DNA of 64,000 nt, taken from contig JAUJYZ010001532.1 of assembly GCA_033675265.1 (NCBI GenBank), positions 124,001 through 188,000 of the forward strand, written 5' to 3'. Under the pieces are notes generated by a model that saw only the letters and a program-made list of their open reading frames with translations, had not been told where the DNA came from and ran no database searches. The stretch's first letter is position 1. Each line of letters starts with the position of its first letter. The position numbers were made by a program, and so were the translations under genes. This document shows positions 11,581 to 23,100 of this stretch, piece after piece. Origin of the DNA: Actinostola sp. cb2023. Lineage: Eukaryota; Cnidaria; Anthozoa; Actiniaria; Actinostolidae.

Positions 11581-12586
11581 TCTTGAGTTTTCTGTTGACT
11601 CTGAGAAGGGCGAAGGACGACGAAATGCGATGGAGTTTGTTAGAAAAGGCCAATTTATGTCAATGGGGTAAGAAATGCCACGAATTATAATCCAAACGAA
11701 CTAAGACAACACGCCGACATTATTGTAGCAATTTTCATTAAGCTCTGCAAATATTCTTTTTTATGTTTGAGATAACTTTAGTCGCAGGATTCTATTGGTG
11801 AAAACATGAAGGAATGAATGACATGGAAAAAACTGCTGAAGAAACTCGAAGAGAAATAGTGCGCTTTAGAACTGATGTTTCTTCAATAACGCTGAAGGGC
11901 AGACATTTATACTAAAGCGGCTTATCCTTTTGGGGCTTAGCTATTCTGTGCTATTCACTCATCTCATTTCTTTGTACTCTGTTGCAGTTTTTTTCTTCTC
12001 TAATTGGACGTCATTTTTATTAAAATATTGACTTTGGTTATTTGTACTATGCGTAGCGATTAGCGCAAGTGTAAGATTGCACGATGCGCAGACGGTTCGA
12101 AATCTATATATATGTGCGCAATCACGTTTTTAACACAACAACGCTAAGGTACAATATTTGTGGAAGAATGGCCTGGATTAAATTGGTAAAGTGAATTGCA
12201 AAATATGGAAGTCTTGTCTTCGCGGCATGCATAACTTTGGCAAAAATCGTTAATGGTACGGTTATTAGCGGGTTGAAGCTGAAGGAATAGTGCCCCAGTG
12301 GAAGATTAGCTATGCTAAACTGGTCAGCATTTTTGTAAATGTTTATATATATACCTTCTTTAAATAAAGTTCATTCATTCATTCGATTCATTCATTCAAT
12401 CATTCATTGTATATATTGATTCGCGCAAGTTTTAGATCGTCATTGAAATAATGTTTCACTTTTGGTGAAGCGGCCTTTCGGCGAAGTCAATTTTGAAAAA
12501 ACTTACGTTTTCATTCAGTATTGGAACTTTTAAGGCCTTTAGTCACGATAGATGCTAATAATAATTAGTAATAATAGATTCCTTAC
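11581..12586. other. Intergenic; possible retroelement tail with (ATTC)n
   Basis: AT-rich. AAATAAAGTTCATTCATTC and a CATT-type microsatellite at about 12362-12412 resemble the 3' tail of a non-LTR retrotransposon. No reverse transcriptase frame is visible, so this is tentative. Confidence 0.4.
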
Positions 12587-12801
12587 CAGTTCGTGAATGT
12601 TCGTTTGCCCTGATGGCATATATCTGCGTTTGATTTGTCTTGCTTTGATCGACCCGACGTTTGCACAGAAGTAGGCGAACTTACTAACGGCATACTCCAT
12701 TTGCAATCTACGTTAATACCCGTGTAGCTGTCAACATGGACATATTCGCTAACAGAAAGTATGGCTATAAACCCGAGCACAACAAGCTTACCCTTCTCCA
12801 T
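12587..12801 (-). pseudogene. YTG-family secreted peptide precursor 3, exon 1 (frameshifted)
   Basis: The ATG at 12801 begins a signal peptide (residues 1-25, ending HVDS) followed by YTGINVD, identical at YTGINVD to the gene at 16145. Just after this, around 12705-12710, the frame departs from its relatives. In the +1-shifted frame the downstream sequence again resembles the family's KF-x-x-F-C block and runs to a phase-0 donor (GTAAGG). The exon is 215 nt, one short of a multiple of three, whereas the other five first exons are exact multiples. So it has lost one nucleotide, either as a real pseudogene or as an assembly error. As written it would end in an unrelated tail. Confidence 0.6.
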
Positions 12802-13653
12802 CTAGAGGCTGATAGAATGAGTTGTATACGTGTGCTTGATCTCTCTTTCAGTTGCTACAATTGGTGGTCGTTCGAGTGTTTGAATTGCGCTTATTAAGGC
12901 AAACACAGCTGATCTGTGAGAATCACAAGTGTTGACTTCGTATATCAACTTAACTAAGCGAAAGAACGACAATTCATGCGTGTAGAAAGTAGTTGAAGCT
13001 GACATGTTTTAAAGTTCTTTAGACATGTTATTCGTTGTAACACTGTGTACAGCCATTGTACATGCTCTTGTAAGTCTATAGCCGCGGGGTTGTATGTTGA
13101 TCTGTTTGTTTGCACTACCACACACTTTCAGTGACAGTATTTGCTCAGTACTCTGTCAGTAATGCAGAGTATCGTTTATCGAAGAATATTGGTTTTTACC
13201 AAGAGACCATTTTACTCAATTTCAAGTTTGGCCTTCGAATTCCCTTGCTTTCACTTCTCCAATTTCTTTTTACTCCGAAAATATTTTGTTCCCACCTTTT
13301 TGGATTTGATGAACGATTAATTTAACGGCAAAATCGCACCACTCCTTTCTGTGACACTGCTTCAAAACTACTTGTTTCCATGCGTTTCGACGCTACATAG
13401 CGTTGCGATTTTCAAAAGTTTCTACTTAGGAGAGTTCTTTGAAAAGTTTTCATTTTCTCTGACGCGCGGGTCACGGTCGACAGGGCAGTACATGGAAATT
13501 CTTTTCCGGCACTCTCCGAAGAATGTGCCTAAATTTATCGATACTTTCTTCAGTATATTACGGTTCTCAGATCTAGATTGACTCGATTGATAGGGCCTTA
13601 AATAATAAGCTAAGACTACATTAATTATTGTCATAAAGATACGGACATCTTAC

Positions 13654-13845
13654 CATCTTTCTGAACGACTCCGTATTTCCATAACGTTCTGACTTGGGTG
13701 AATAATGCGCGCAAAATGCCACGAATTTGAAGAGCTTTTCTGCTAGCGGTGCAACGCCAGCACCTGTGTAGCCCAAGACCGGCTCTATAGTAAGTATATT
13801 AACACAAATGATGGCTAGGAGAATGCTGGTCTGAAGCTTGTTCAT
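13654..13845 (-). CDS. YTG-family secreted peptide precursor 4, exon 1
   Basis: First exon of 64 codons from the ATG at 13845 to a phase-0 donor GTAAGA (intron begins at 13653). The signal peptide covers residues 1-25 (ending EPVLG), then YTGAGVAPLA and EKLFKFVAFC with Cys45, 19 residues after the Tyr. The tail is hydrophilic (SPKSERYGNTESFRKM). It is closest in plan to the gene at 11580, including identical exon length. Exon 2 was not located. No obvious dibasic processing site precedes the splice junction. Function is unknown. Confidence 0.65.
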
Positions 13846-14167
13846 CTTTAGCGTATTGTTTTGCTCTTTTCTCCAGGCAATCGGCGATCTCGGAGCGAGC
13901 AGTGTACGTATCTTAACCTGTCTATTTACAGTAATGGACTTCTCGGGACTAACCGCAGGTTGATATCAAAGTCATGAATTAGCATAATTAGACCTAATTA
14001 GTTGACAGAATGGCGGCTTTATTAACTTCAGAAGAAATGCACTCATTCTTTCAGTGCAAATACCTTGTGACATAGAACTGCCCGCGAAAGTGTTTCAAGC
14101 TAAAAGCACTCGAAAAAAACAGCCGTGACAGAGATTATCGTTCCAGCGTGCCTGACTTATATAATAC

Positions 14168-14737
14168 TAGCCTGCGTAGCTTGGCTTTCAGGGAACGGGG
14201 AAAGGGGCCAGGAAAGAGGGAAGGGGAATGGGGCGAGGAGGGAAAGGAGGGGGATGGGGGAAGGGGGAGGCGGAGGAAATGAAAGCCTGCCACAATCCCA
14301 TTGAATGTCGCGTTTCTGCCCCCTTGATTTTAGCGCCGCCAGAAGCCTTGACCGGAAGTTATTAGATGGACTGCTGTCAAAGCTGAAAAGTGTTTATATT
14401 AGATCGTCCATGGAGCGAGAATATCAAACACTAAACAAAACGGTGCAGACTGTTCACGTTGGGATCACTTCACACACTCTCACTCGAAGGCACGAAAATA
14501 TGATCCAAAGCATGCTGGATAGAGGAGTTCTTTAAATACCATTACCCGCGTCGAGAGGTCAAACGGTCGCGACCGGTCGCCAAACGGTCGCGACCGGTCG
14601 TCAAACGGTCGCCTCCCCCTTCCCCCACCCTCCTCCTTTCCTCCTCCCCTCCCCCCTCCTTTCCCTCCTCGCCCCATTCCCCTTCCCTCTTTCCCGGCCC
14701 CTTTCCCCGTTCCCTGAAAGCCAAGCCACGCAGGCTA
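14168..14737. mobile_element. Mutator-like non-autonomous transposon
   Basis: Flanked by a perfect 9-bp duplication ATATAATAC (14159-14167 and 14738-14746). Termini are TAGCCTGCGTAGC and its near reverse complement CCACGCAGGCTA, with G-rich/C-rich inverted arms of about 110-130 bp. A 9-bp TSD is typical of MULEs. The inner right part holds repeated CGACCGGTCG palindromes. It encodes no transposase. Confidence 0.8.
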
Positions 14738-15908
14738 ATATAATACATGCGCATTGAACTACAGAAAAACGTTTGTGGTACGTGTGTTTTGTTTTTGATT
14801 CTTTATAGATTATCTTTGATTTATTTTCTTCGGGATATGTCGTAATTATTTGGACGATATATTCTCTATGTTATATTTTGTCATTTTTGTACTTTTTTGT
14901 AGGTAAATAGAGAAACTCTGGCAAAATTCTGAAGTTGTTGCTTCCGTTTCGTCCCAGCCGGCCCGCCTCCCACTCGGTGTACGCTTCTCTCGCCTAGCTT
15001 ACTTTCAAGCCCTGTGCTTGTTGTAGCTATTATTTGATTAAATCCAGTCTTTATTTACTTGAAATTAGACAAGGTTATTTCTGTATGTTTTTCAGTTCAG
15101 TCAGATTTGTTTTTTATATCTATATTTGTCTATCCTTTCGATCTTGCCAATATGGTCGCTGCTGAAGATACTTTCAACAAATCATGTGCTGTTGTAAGTT
15201 TAGTTTTGACGTCAGTGCATGCAAACCAAACAGTTGTAGCAAAGTCGAGTTAGAGCGTCATGTTATGTAAATAATCGCTATGGCTTGTAAGCTTTTATGT
15301 CAATAATTGTTTGATGCGTAATTATTACAACGATCTATAGGTACTTAGGATATGTTGTATGTACAACGGCAAAGCTACCGAAAAGTCTGGAGAATTGACA
15401 TTCTCGGTTCAGTGTTGTCAAGATTCGCGTTTGAGTTCTGATCAAACGTAATTACGGACAAAAAAAAAATATTACGCTGAAGCTTTGCCAGATTTTGTCA
15501 GTTGTCGTCGTTGTTTTCTTCTCCTTTTAACTGAAGATAGGCATCAAAGAACGTCAATTGGCATAGAATATAAAAAAGTGCGCATTTTAGGAAGTTTTTC
15601 CAACCAAATTATTAAATTTATGCACTCGCGCACAGTCAGAATGTGCGCACAGTCACGTTTTTTTTCTGAATTAAAAATATCGAGGAGTTTTGAGTAATGA
15701 CCCTTGCATTGCAACTACAATAGAGCGTTTCCACCTCTTGTGCCAAAATAAAAGGTAGCGGGAACTGTGAGTGGGAGGTCAAATTTAGTTTTAAACTTTG
15801 CAAGTCAAAGTGTACGACCGTGCTAATAAGAAACCGGACAAAAACGCACAATCAAAAACTTGAAGCTTTCAAGGGCTACGTTACGACTGCGGCATGAAAA
15901 GACCTTAC

Positions 15909-16145
15909 CAATCTTTGAAAGTGCTGTGTTATTTTTCTTCTTCGTTGTCGTCGTCGTCTTCTGTTTCCCTTTTGATTCAGCTTCTGCTTAGAGTTGACAA
16001 ATTGGCAGAATAACGAGAACTTGCCAACTGCATAATGCATTTTCCAAATATCTACGTTAATCCCAGTGTAGCTTTGGACTTGGTTCAATCCGATAAGACA
16101 AAAAACGGCCGTCAGACCGAGCGCGACAAGCATGACCTTCTCCAT
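15909..16145 (-). CDS. YTG-family secreted peptide precursor 5, exon 1
   Basis: First exon of 79 codons from the ATG at 16145 to a phase-0 donor GTAAGG (intron begins at 15908). The signal peptide is residues 1-25 (ending NQVQS), then YTGINVDIWK and MHYAVGKFSLFC with Cys47. A strongly basic segment follows (NRRRRRQRRRK), then QHFQRL at the junction. The basic run offers many prohormone-convertase sites, or may make the peptide cationic. TATAAATA on the minus strand at 16221-16228 lies about 76 bp upstream of the ATG and fits a TATA box. A pyrimidine-rich acceptor near 15770 (CTCCCACTCACAG on the minus strand) could begin exon 2, but the reading frame there is not convincing. Function is unknown. 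Confidence 0.65.
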
Positions 16146-16220
16146 TGTGGCTCGGTGATGGGACGAGTCTATGTTCCCTGTCAGTATAACTGATCATATG
16201 CCGAGTGTAATTATATGCGG

Positions 16221-16228
16221 TATTTATA
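16221..16228 (-). promoter_or_regulatory. Putative TATA box of peptide gene 5
   Basis: TATAAATA on the minus strand, about 76 bp upstream of the start codon at 16145. Confidence 0.45.
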
Positions 16229-16822
16229 CTGAGAAGCAGTTGATGCGAGAGCTAATAGACTTGAAGAATGTTGACTGGGACATTGTGGGTAGTCCGTACG
16301 TTCAAACGTGATTGTGGGTCACATGCCGGCATTTCAAAAAGTCAAACAATTATTGCTCATTGTCATAAAAGAAGAAAATGATGATGTTGATGAATGATAA
16401 CGATGCGATGGTGATGGCTGATTATGGTGTTTTGCATTTTTCCTTGTGGAAATGGAAACAAATTAACTGGATTTCATTCTTTTCGAATCGAACAATGCCC
16501 CGACAAACATCGAATCCGGGGAACCTTGGAAATGCTGCTCATGCGCAGTCTTTCTGACTTTCGGTGCTGACCACGAGGAACGTCAGTGAGCTCTGGGCAC
16601 GAGAATGACTTGAAACAAAACGATGGTTTCTCAAAATCTAGCGATCTGAATTTGGACGAAATCTGACATGATTTCACATACGATCACGGCTGAAATACAG
16701 AACTAGAAAAGCTAAAACCTAACAATCAGCGGGCGCGACCAAGCAACCATGTTTTTCTTAATCTGTACGTGAAACGTCCTTCTCAAACTCATTAATTATT
16801 CATGAGGTAACCAGCCAAGCCG

Positions 16823-18077
16823 GGCGATTTTATATTTTACGCCCACTTCAAGATGGCGGATATGGCCGAGATGGCCTGGAATCTACTAATATGAGCAGCT
16901 CAACTTCCGGTGAATCGTCTTCATATTTTCTTCGAGTTCACATAGAGTAATTCTTGGCAATTTCTTTGTTGGCTAAACTGCAATTGCAATAAATGTTGAA
17001 GGTTATACATATTTGGCGGAGAAATCGTGTCAAACAAGCCGCAATTGTATGTATTTATTGTCTGAAATAAAACTATCCAATTGTGATGAAGTTGGAGCTT
17101 ATTTTCATTTACTTACTGCATGGCTATCTAACGGATTGTTCCCCTCAAAACACTTTAAAGAAGATCCAGCTTGATGTGAAAGTTTCTACTCATCGATCAC
17201 TACGGTAAAACGCGCTTGCTTTTTAGTGGGCGTAAAATGCGAAGTGAGCTCACACTTTACGCCCACTAAAAAGCAAGCGTTTTACCGCAGTGATCGATGA
17301 GTGGATACTTTCACATAAAGCAGGATCTTTTTTAAAGTGTTTTGAGGGGAACAATCCGTTGGTTAGCCAGTAAGTAAATGAAAATATGCAGTGGCTAAAG
17401 TTCGTGCGGTAACCGTACGCCGACTCTGATTTTGTTATTCGTACCGTTGAATTATTTCTATGATTTTATGACAAGTTGAAGAAACGTATTGAATCCAAAC
17501 TATCCTATCTTTGTTAAGACGTACAAAGCGATTCAGAACAGCTTTATAAATTTCGATGCCAAGTTTTGGTTTACGCTGGGCACAGTATACGAGACTGAAT
17601 AAATTTAATTCTGGCGTGACACATCAGACTGCCGTACGAGTTATTCGTAGTTATTCGTACGAGTCGAATTTTTCCACGATTTCTGGAATAAAGCGTGTTT
17701 ATCTTAGTTGTCCTACAATACTTACCGCTTTTACGACTTCGCATTGGCATTTAAAATTCTACTCGCATACGAATACGGTAGCAAATGAGAGTCGAAAATA
17801 AAGCTCCAACTTCATCACAATAGATCGTTTTATTTCAGACACTGATAAATACATACAATTGCGGATTGTTTGCGACGATTTCTCCTCCAAATATCCAAAT
17901 ATGTATAACGACCTTCAACATTTATCGAAGAAAACAAAGAAAATGACAAGAATAACTCTGTGTGAACATAGAAAATAATACGATTCACCGGAAGTTGAGC
18001 TGCTCTCATATTAGTAGATTCCAGGCTATCTCGGAAATATCCGCCATCTTGAAGTGGGCGTAAAATATAAAATCGCC
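16823..18077. mobile_element. 1.25-kb nested foldback transposon
   Basis: Outer ends GGCGATTTTATATTTTACGC and their reverse complement are flanked by CAAGCCG at 16816-16822 and 18078-18084 (7-bp duplication). The outer arms extend about 280 bp each. A second long palindrome lies inside at about 17135-17370, centred on GTGGGCGTAAA inverted repeats. It has no transposase frame. Confidence 0.75.
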
Positions 18078-18137
18078 CAAGCCGGTACATCAAATCCGCT
18101 CACATGATGGACCTGGAAACCCCGGAAAGTCCGCTCA

Positions 18138-18255
18138 AGAGTACTTTGAAATGCATTTCAAAGTCCAAGTACTTTGAAATTATTTCAAAGTCCAAGGACT
18201 TTGAAATGATAGATTTCAAAGTCCAAGGGACTTTGAAATCATTTCAAAGTACTGG
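18138..18255. repeat. Cluster of ACTTTGAAAT palindromes
   Basis: Four successive inverted words of the form ACTTTGAAATnATTTCAAAGT separated by short CCAAG spacers, each able to fold on itself. Confidence 0.7.
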
Positions 18256-20000
18256 CTTTCCTGAGTTCTTATCCCTCATATAACAATCATCGGGACCTTT
18301 GACAGAGTACCACTCTGAAAGCAGGCTCTACTTCATGCTACTCAAGAGTCCAACACATGTGGGATATTATTTATATACGATGTACTCTACTCTGCGCATG
18401 AGCAGAGAATATGCAGACTGGAATTCTTGCTCCGGGCTAAAATCTTGCAACTCTTTTTTTATTGCCTTTAGGCCATTGCATGTAATAATTAATGAGTATG
18501 AGAAGTCGTTCCAAAACCTCGAATTCGGCTTTGAAACATTACTTAATCTATGGGAGGTTTTACGGGATCTTTTTGATGTCAAAATTAAAGTTGACGCGCA
18601 TTGCCGTCAAACTGTCATTTCACACCTACAACTTTTACAACTTTTACTAATAAACTGAAAAGAAAAATTTAATAACAAATTGTTTAGAAAGGTAAAAAAT
18701 GAGCCAGTTTATGCTTGCTTTCAATTTTGCCCAGGCATAATTAAATCCTTAAAATTAGACTGCAGTAAACGGTTGTGTTTCAACATCCGTGGCAAGTTTA
18801 GATTCATGAACTATTCGCGATCAAACGCAATGCTGCAATGAAAAATTCTGCGTCCAGCCACTTTAATTAATAAACGAACCATCATGCAATGCACGCATCT
18901 ACATAATTAACCGCTGCCCTAAATCGATTAATCGCGGGCTTTTTGAAATTTTCAAAATGTCCGACGACAGACAACATTGAGTCGGCCGCCGACTGAATTT
19001 CAAGGAAAGCCAAGGCGACAGCAAAATTTCTCAAAATGTAAGTACCCCAAGTTAGTCTTTAAAATGCACATTAAAACTCTTACCATATTTCGAGAGAATT
19101 AGCTGAATTGGAGAGATATTAAACAGAGAACTTTTGAGTTCATGCTCTCGACAGCTCTCGACAGCTCTGCTCAGTGCTGTCATTATCAATGAGAATAGTT
19201 TTAGTTTATCTGTGTCGCTTCGTGCTTCGTGTATATTGTAATCAGTATACTTTGTAGCACTCTACATTCATGAGTATGCCGTTTGAACGATTTCAAGTCA
19301 AAGATATAGAATTTGTATATATAATTGGATAATTTTTATGCCTACTGAGTTTTATTGAATTATGCGTTAAATATTTAGAACTGTCGACTTCGACTGTGAG
19401 CTCTTTTAAATATTTTCTCCATATCACAAGGTATTCTTGACCAATGACATACTTATTTATGCACCAAAATAAGACTTTAATTAATTAATTTATTTATTTA
19501 TACACTTCGCCACAGAGGGCAGGGAGGCCCTTTCGAGCAAGGCCACACAGCAAGGTCCCAACTTAGATAGTAAATACAAATCAATAACTGAACAACACAA
19601 TCTATCGACCGTATAGGCTACAAAGAGAACCACATGATTGATGAATGGCAAATAGACTAATAAACGTTTGAGTATTAAATATTGACATCGTACCGGCAGA
19701 CCCAGATTCACTTGTACGGTGAAAGTGTCACTTTAATACTACTGTCAACAGTATTGGGAAAATGTCGAGGTCACATACGGATGAAAACACAAGCCTTTTA
19801 AATATGCGTTGTTATGTTACGATAGGAACTATTAGTATAACTATATAAGTGTCGAGAGTTTTTGAGAGGATAAAAATTGCATCGACTAAATCTCCACCTC
19901 ATCCACCCCCAACGTAAAAAAATCAAATGTTCGAAATCATGAAAAAGACCTAAAAACATAGATGTACCGATATTTACCGTTTAGGACTTTCTCCCACGCT
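18256..20000. other. Intergenic, no gene recognised
   Basis: A 119-codon plus-strand frame at 18299 has no recognisable domain, signal or repeat and is not called. Around 19480-19560 there is a segment ending in TTAATTAATTTATTTATTTA that looks like a retroelement 3' remnant. Confidence 0.4.
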
Positions 20001-20005
20001 TTTTA

Positions 20006-20335
20006 CTAGTCTGCGTCTGTCCCCGGACCCTTTTTCGCCTCGCCTATCATGGAAGACAGGGTACGTTGCTGTGTAGGGAGAAAATACACTAAATAAAACC
20101 AGAAACTTACATTTTGACTAGGTGGTGGACTTCGTCTCCGTCTCCGTCTCCAACGCAAACGATACCTAGGCTTACCATGCCAATACCTTGTGCGAACGTT
20201 ACAGTACTTGATAAAGTCTTTAACCAGCTCTTGCGAGAGACTCTGAACACCAATCCCGGTGTACGATTCGATGTTCACAATCTGAGAGATACATATACAC
20301 AGAGCCAACAGAATGGCAAAGTGAGACAGCTTCAT
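20006..20335 (-). CDS. YTG-family secreted peptide precursor 6
   Basis: The ATG at 20335 opens a signal peptide (residues 1-24, ending VNIES), then YTGIGVQSLS and QELVKDFIKYC with Cys45, and a very basic region (RLRWRRRRRRS). A phase-0 donor GTAAGT follows SPPPSQN; an acceptor (CCTACACAG) only 42 nt later gives an exon 2 of 20 codons (20006-20068) ending GPGTDAD. The 42-nt interval is in frame and stop-free, so the gene may also be read straight through as 109 residues, adding a hydrophobic insert. Family comparison favours splicing at the donor, but 42 nt would be unusually short for an animal intron. The acidic C-terminal end loosely resembles that of gene 1. Function is unknown. Confidence 0.65.
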   Translation of the reverse strand: MKLSHFAILLALCICISQIVNIESYTGIGVQSLSQELVKDFIKYCNVRTRYWHGKPRYRLRWRRRRRRSPPPSQNVSFWFYLVYFLPTQQRTLSSMIGEAKKGPGTDAD

Positions 20336-20397
20336 TCTAAGGACTAACTAAGGTCGTTCTGAAGTTCACTTCTAATTAAGTGTAACAGGATCTTAAC

Positions 20398-20408
20398 TTT
20401 ATATAAAG
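20398..20408 (-). promoter_or_regulatory. Putative TATA box of peptide gene 6
   Basis: CTTTATATAAA on the minus strand, about 65 bp upstream of the ATG at 20335. Confidence 0.55.
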
Positions 20409-20654
20409 CCATGCTGAGTAAATACTAGACTTTGCTTTACTTGTTCCCGGAACGTTCTGACAAGAGGACGCATCAACTTGTTAACTTGACAAATCCTGTT
20501 TGAACTTCATGAAGTTGAAATACTCTCCACTTCCGATAACGGAATAGCGCTCTTACTAGTTTAACATTTAAAAAATTTCAACTATATACTATATCTATTT
20601 GAATGATAGCAGTTGATTTCCTTGATAGTACCTCTCCTCGTTAGTTTCCGTTTA

Positions 20655-21030
20655 AAATCAGTTTCGTATAAAATCCGCCGTTTCGTACTGATAAAATCAG
20701 CTTAAGTTTCGCAAAAAACTGATCAGTTTCGTATAAAATCAGTTTCGTCGTACTGATAAAATCAGTTTCGTATAAAATGAGTTTCGTATAAAATGAGTTT
20801 CGTATAAAAATCAGTTTCGTATAAAATCAGTTTCGTATAAAGTCAGTTTCGTATAAAGTCAGTTTCGTATAAAATCAGTTTCGTATAAAATCAGTTTCGT
20901 ATAAAATCAGTTTCGTACTGATAAAATCAGTTTCGTACTGATAAAATCAGTTTCGTATAAAATCAGTTTCGTATAAAATCAGTTTCGTATAAAATCCGTT
21001 TCGTATAAAGTCAGTTTCGTATAAATTTCA
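20655..21030. repeat. 16-bp minisatellite TCAGTTTCGTATAAAA
   Basis: About 22 tandem copies with a minor variant carrying CTGATAAAA instead of TATAAAA. Confidence 0.95.
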
Positions 21031-21274
21031 ATTTACACATAATTTACAATCGTTCAGTGTGCCTTCACCTCTACGCACCTCCAAATATAGATACCCGGCC
21101 ACTGCGAATGTGCGTCTGTAAAAAAGCTGTGCGCAGGATCAGGAATTGGAAGAAGGGACTGGGGAGAGCATGAAGAGGGAAGGGACACGTGTTGATGGCG
21201 CACTTCTATCACAGCCATTTTTCTTTATCTTGAACGAGTTAATTAGATTTCATTAATTATCATTAATTGATAGG

Positions 21275-21330
21275 ACAAGTAGTAGTAGGGGGGATGGGGG
21301 GTAGGGGGTAGGGGGAGAGCATTGCTAAAA
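21275..21330 (+). repeat. G-rich tract with quadruplex potential
   Basis: Runs GGGGGG, GGGGGG, GGGGG, GGGGG separated by 2-4 bases (ATG, TA and similar). Confidence 0.6.
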
Positions 21331-21496
21331 TGGAAGATGTTGTTTCAGGAGGGGGGGACGTTTTCTCTCTGGGTAGGGGGTTTAGAGCTTGACACAATTT
21401 AGCATTTTCTAACTGAAAGATCTGTTTTCTGTTGTTTTTTAAGAGGACATTTTTTACGAACGCGCGTATTGAGCGCCAAAAACCAATAGCATGGAG

Positions 21497-21815
21497 AATA
21501 TGTTTTGTACAAGGCTAAAACTGCTTTAGCAAAGAGTTCAAGCTATTTGGGATGGTTTTTGACCGGTAAAAGTGAAATTAGAGTGTTAATCCAAAGTGAA
21601 AATTTGATTTGAAAACTGTCCACATGGGCTAGATCTGTATATTTACTATTATTTCTGATGTTTTCCCCTGAATTAGCTCAAATTTGAAACAAAAAGCAGG
21701 AAAATGGCTTTGTACAACGCTAAAACAGCTTTAAACAGACAATTTACTTTGTTTTTAATAGTTTGTGCTTAGTTAAAATAAAATTAGAGTGTTAATCTGC
21801 TACGAGTTACTACCG
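21497..21815. repeat. Imperfect direct duplication
   Basis: TTTTGTACAAGGCTAAAACT at about 21500 and CTTTGTACAACGCTAAAACA at about 21710 are related, and both are followed by AAATTAGAGTGTTAATC about 70 bp on. The period is roughly 205 bp. Confidence 0.5.
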
Positions 21816-21829
21816 TTAGAATTACTCAA

Positions 21830-23100
21830 ATACATCATGAACTAAAAGTCCGGCATCTTCCTTCTTTCCTTCCCGTTCCTATTTTTCTTTCTTGTTTCTT
21901 TCTCCTTAATCATTTTCTATACGATGAGAATATTGAATAAAGGATAACATTTGATCTTTTTATTCCGCTTTGCGCGGGTGTATTAGCAAACAGGCGTTTC
22001 GACTGACGCATTGTCCCGTTCATATATTCTATACTGAAATAATATATCTGTACACAGATACTAGTAAAGGAGGCCGCGTAGTATACTAGTGAGACAGATA
22101 GAAATTGAGGGAAAGTTAAAGTGCAGTTCTTCTGAGCGTCAGCCCTTTAAAGAAAGGAGAAAGAAAACAATATCTGATCCTTTACTCTCACTCACTTTCT
22201 ATCTATTCTAATAATAATAATTTCCAGACGCGCTCGATGACTACATCTCGTCCACTATGCCAAGAGGTATGAGAGATAGTGCTCCTGTTGTATTTCTAAT
22301 GAGATTAAATCTCGTGGCCATTCCGGCTCACATTTTGGCATGTTAGAACTCCGCATTCTGAAATAATAAAGAATTCTGAAATTGTCCGACCGTTCGACAG
22401 CCGAGCGCTCTTCCGATAACTACAGTCAACAGTAATGACACAAGTTCCGCGTTAATCGTATAATCAATTGCTGTGTTTGTAAAGTCCAAGAACCTAGCAT
22501 CCGTTTGCTACCGCGATTAAAATATAGAGTAATAGAAGTCCCCACATTCATAGAGCGCGCAGAATGCCAACTTGCGTCTAGTCATATATCACGGGGAAAG
22601 TTTCCTCGAACGGATTGGAGATAGTGAAATAAATATGACCCGTGCCTTGTCCCGACTCGTTCTGCGCAGAATTTTATGCTTGTTGCGTGAAAAACGCAAG
22701 ATGCAGGTGATACGGAAACGTCAGACGTGACATCAGTTCACCACCTAAGCGGTAAGATTAAAGAAACCCCCCAAAAACTCCAAGATATCCATCAAAAGAA
22801 ACGTAAATACTGTCATGTTCGATATATGAGAAGGACAATCGACGCCAGAATACTTCAAGTTAATAACCTTCACATTTTGAAAATTGAAAAAGGAAAATCC
22901 CTGCAAAATAAGAGAAGAAAAATAGGAATACTGCAAAGAAATGACCATAAAAAATACTGTGCTACTAGTAGCTCCACCAAAAATATAATTGCGAGAGAAG
23001 AAACGGATTTTGAAATCTGCATTGACAAGCAACAATAGAAGGATTTATTTTTCAATTTATTCAAGAATTGAAAAACGCTCCATGTACAATTAAACTAAAT
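21830..23100. other. Intergenic, no gene recognised
   Basis: A 103-codon plus-strand frame at 22727 is Lys/Arg-rich and lacks any family feature I know. I leave it uncalled. Confidence 0.4.

Noticed and set aside
18299..18658. 119-codon plus-strand frame
   Set aside because: No domain, signal peptide or repeat; overlaps another random frame on the other strand; not called.
22727..23038. 103-codon Lys-rich frame
   Set aside because: AT-rich composition explains the Lys/Ile content; no similarity recognised and an equal-length antisense frame exists.
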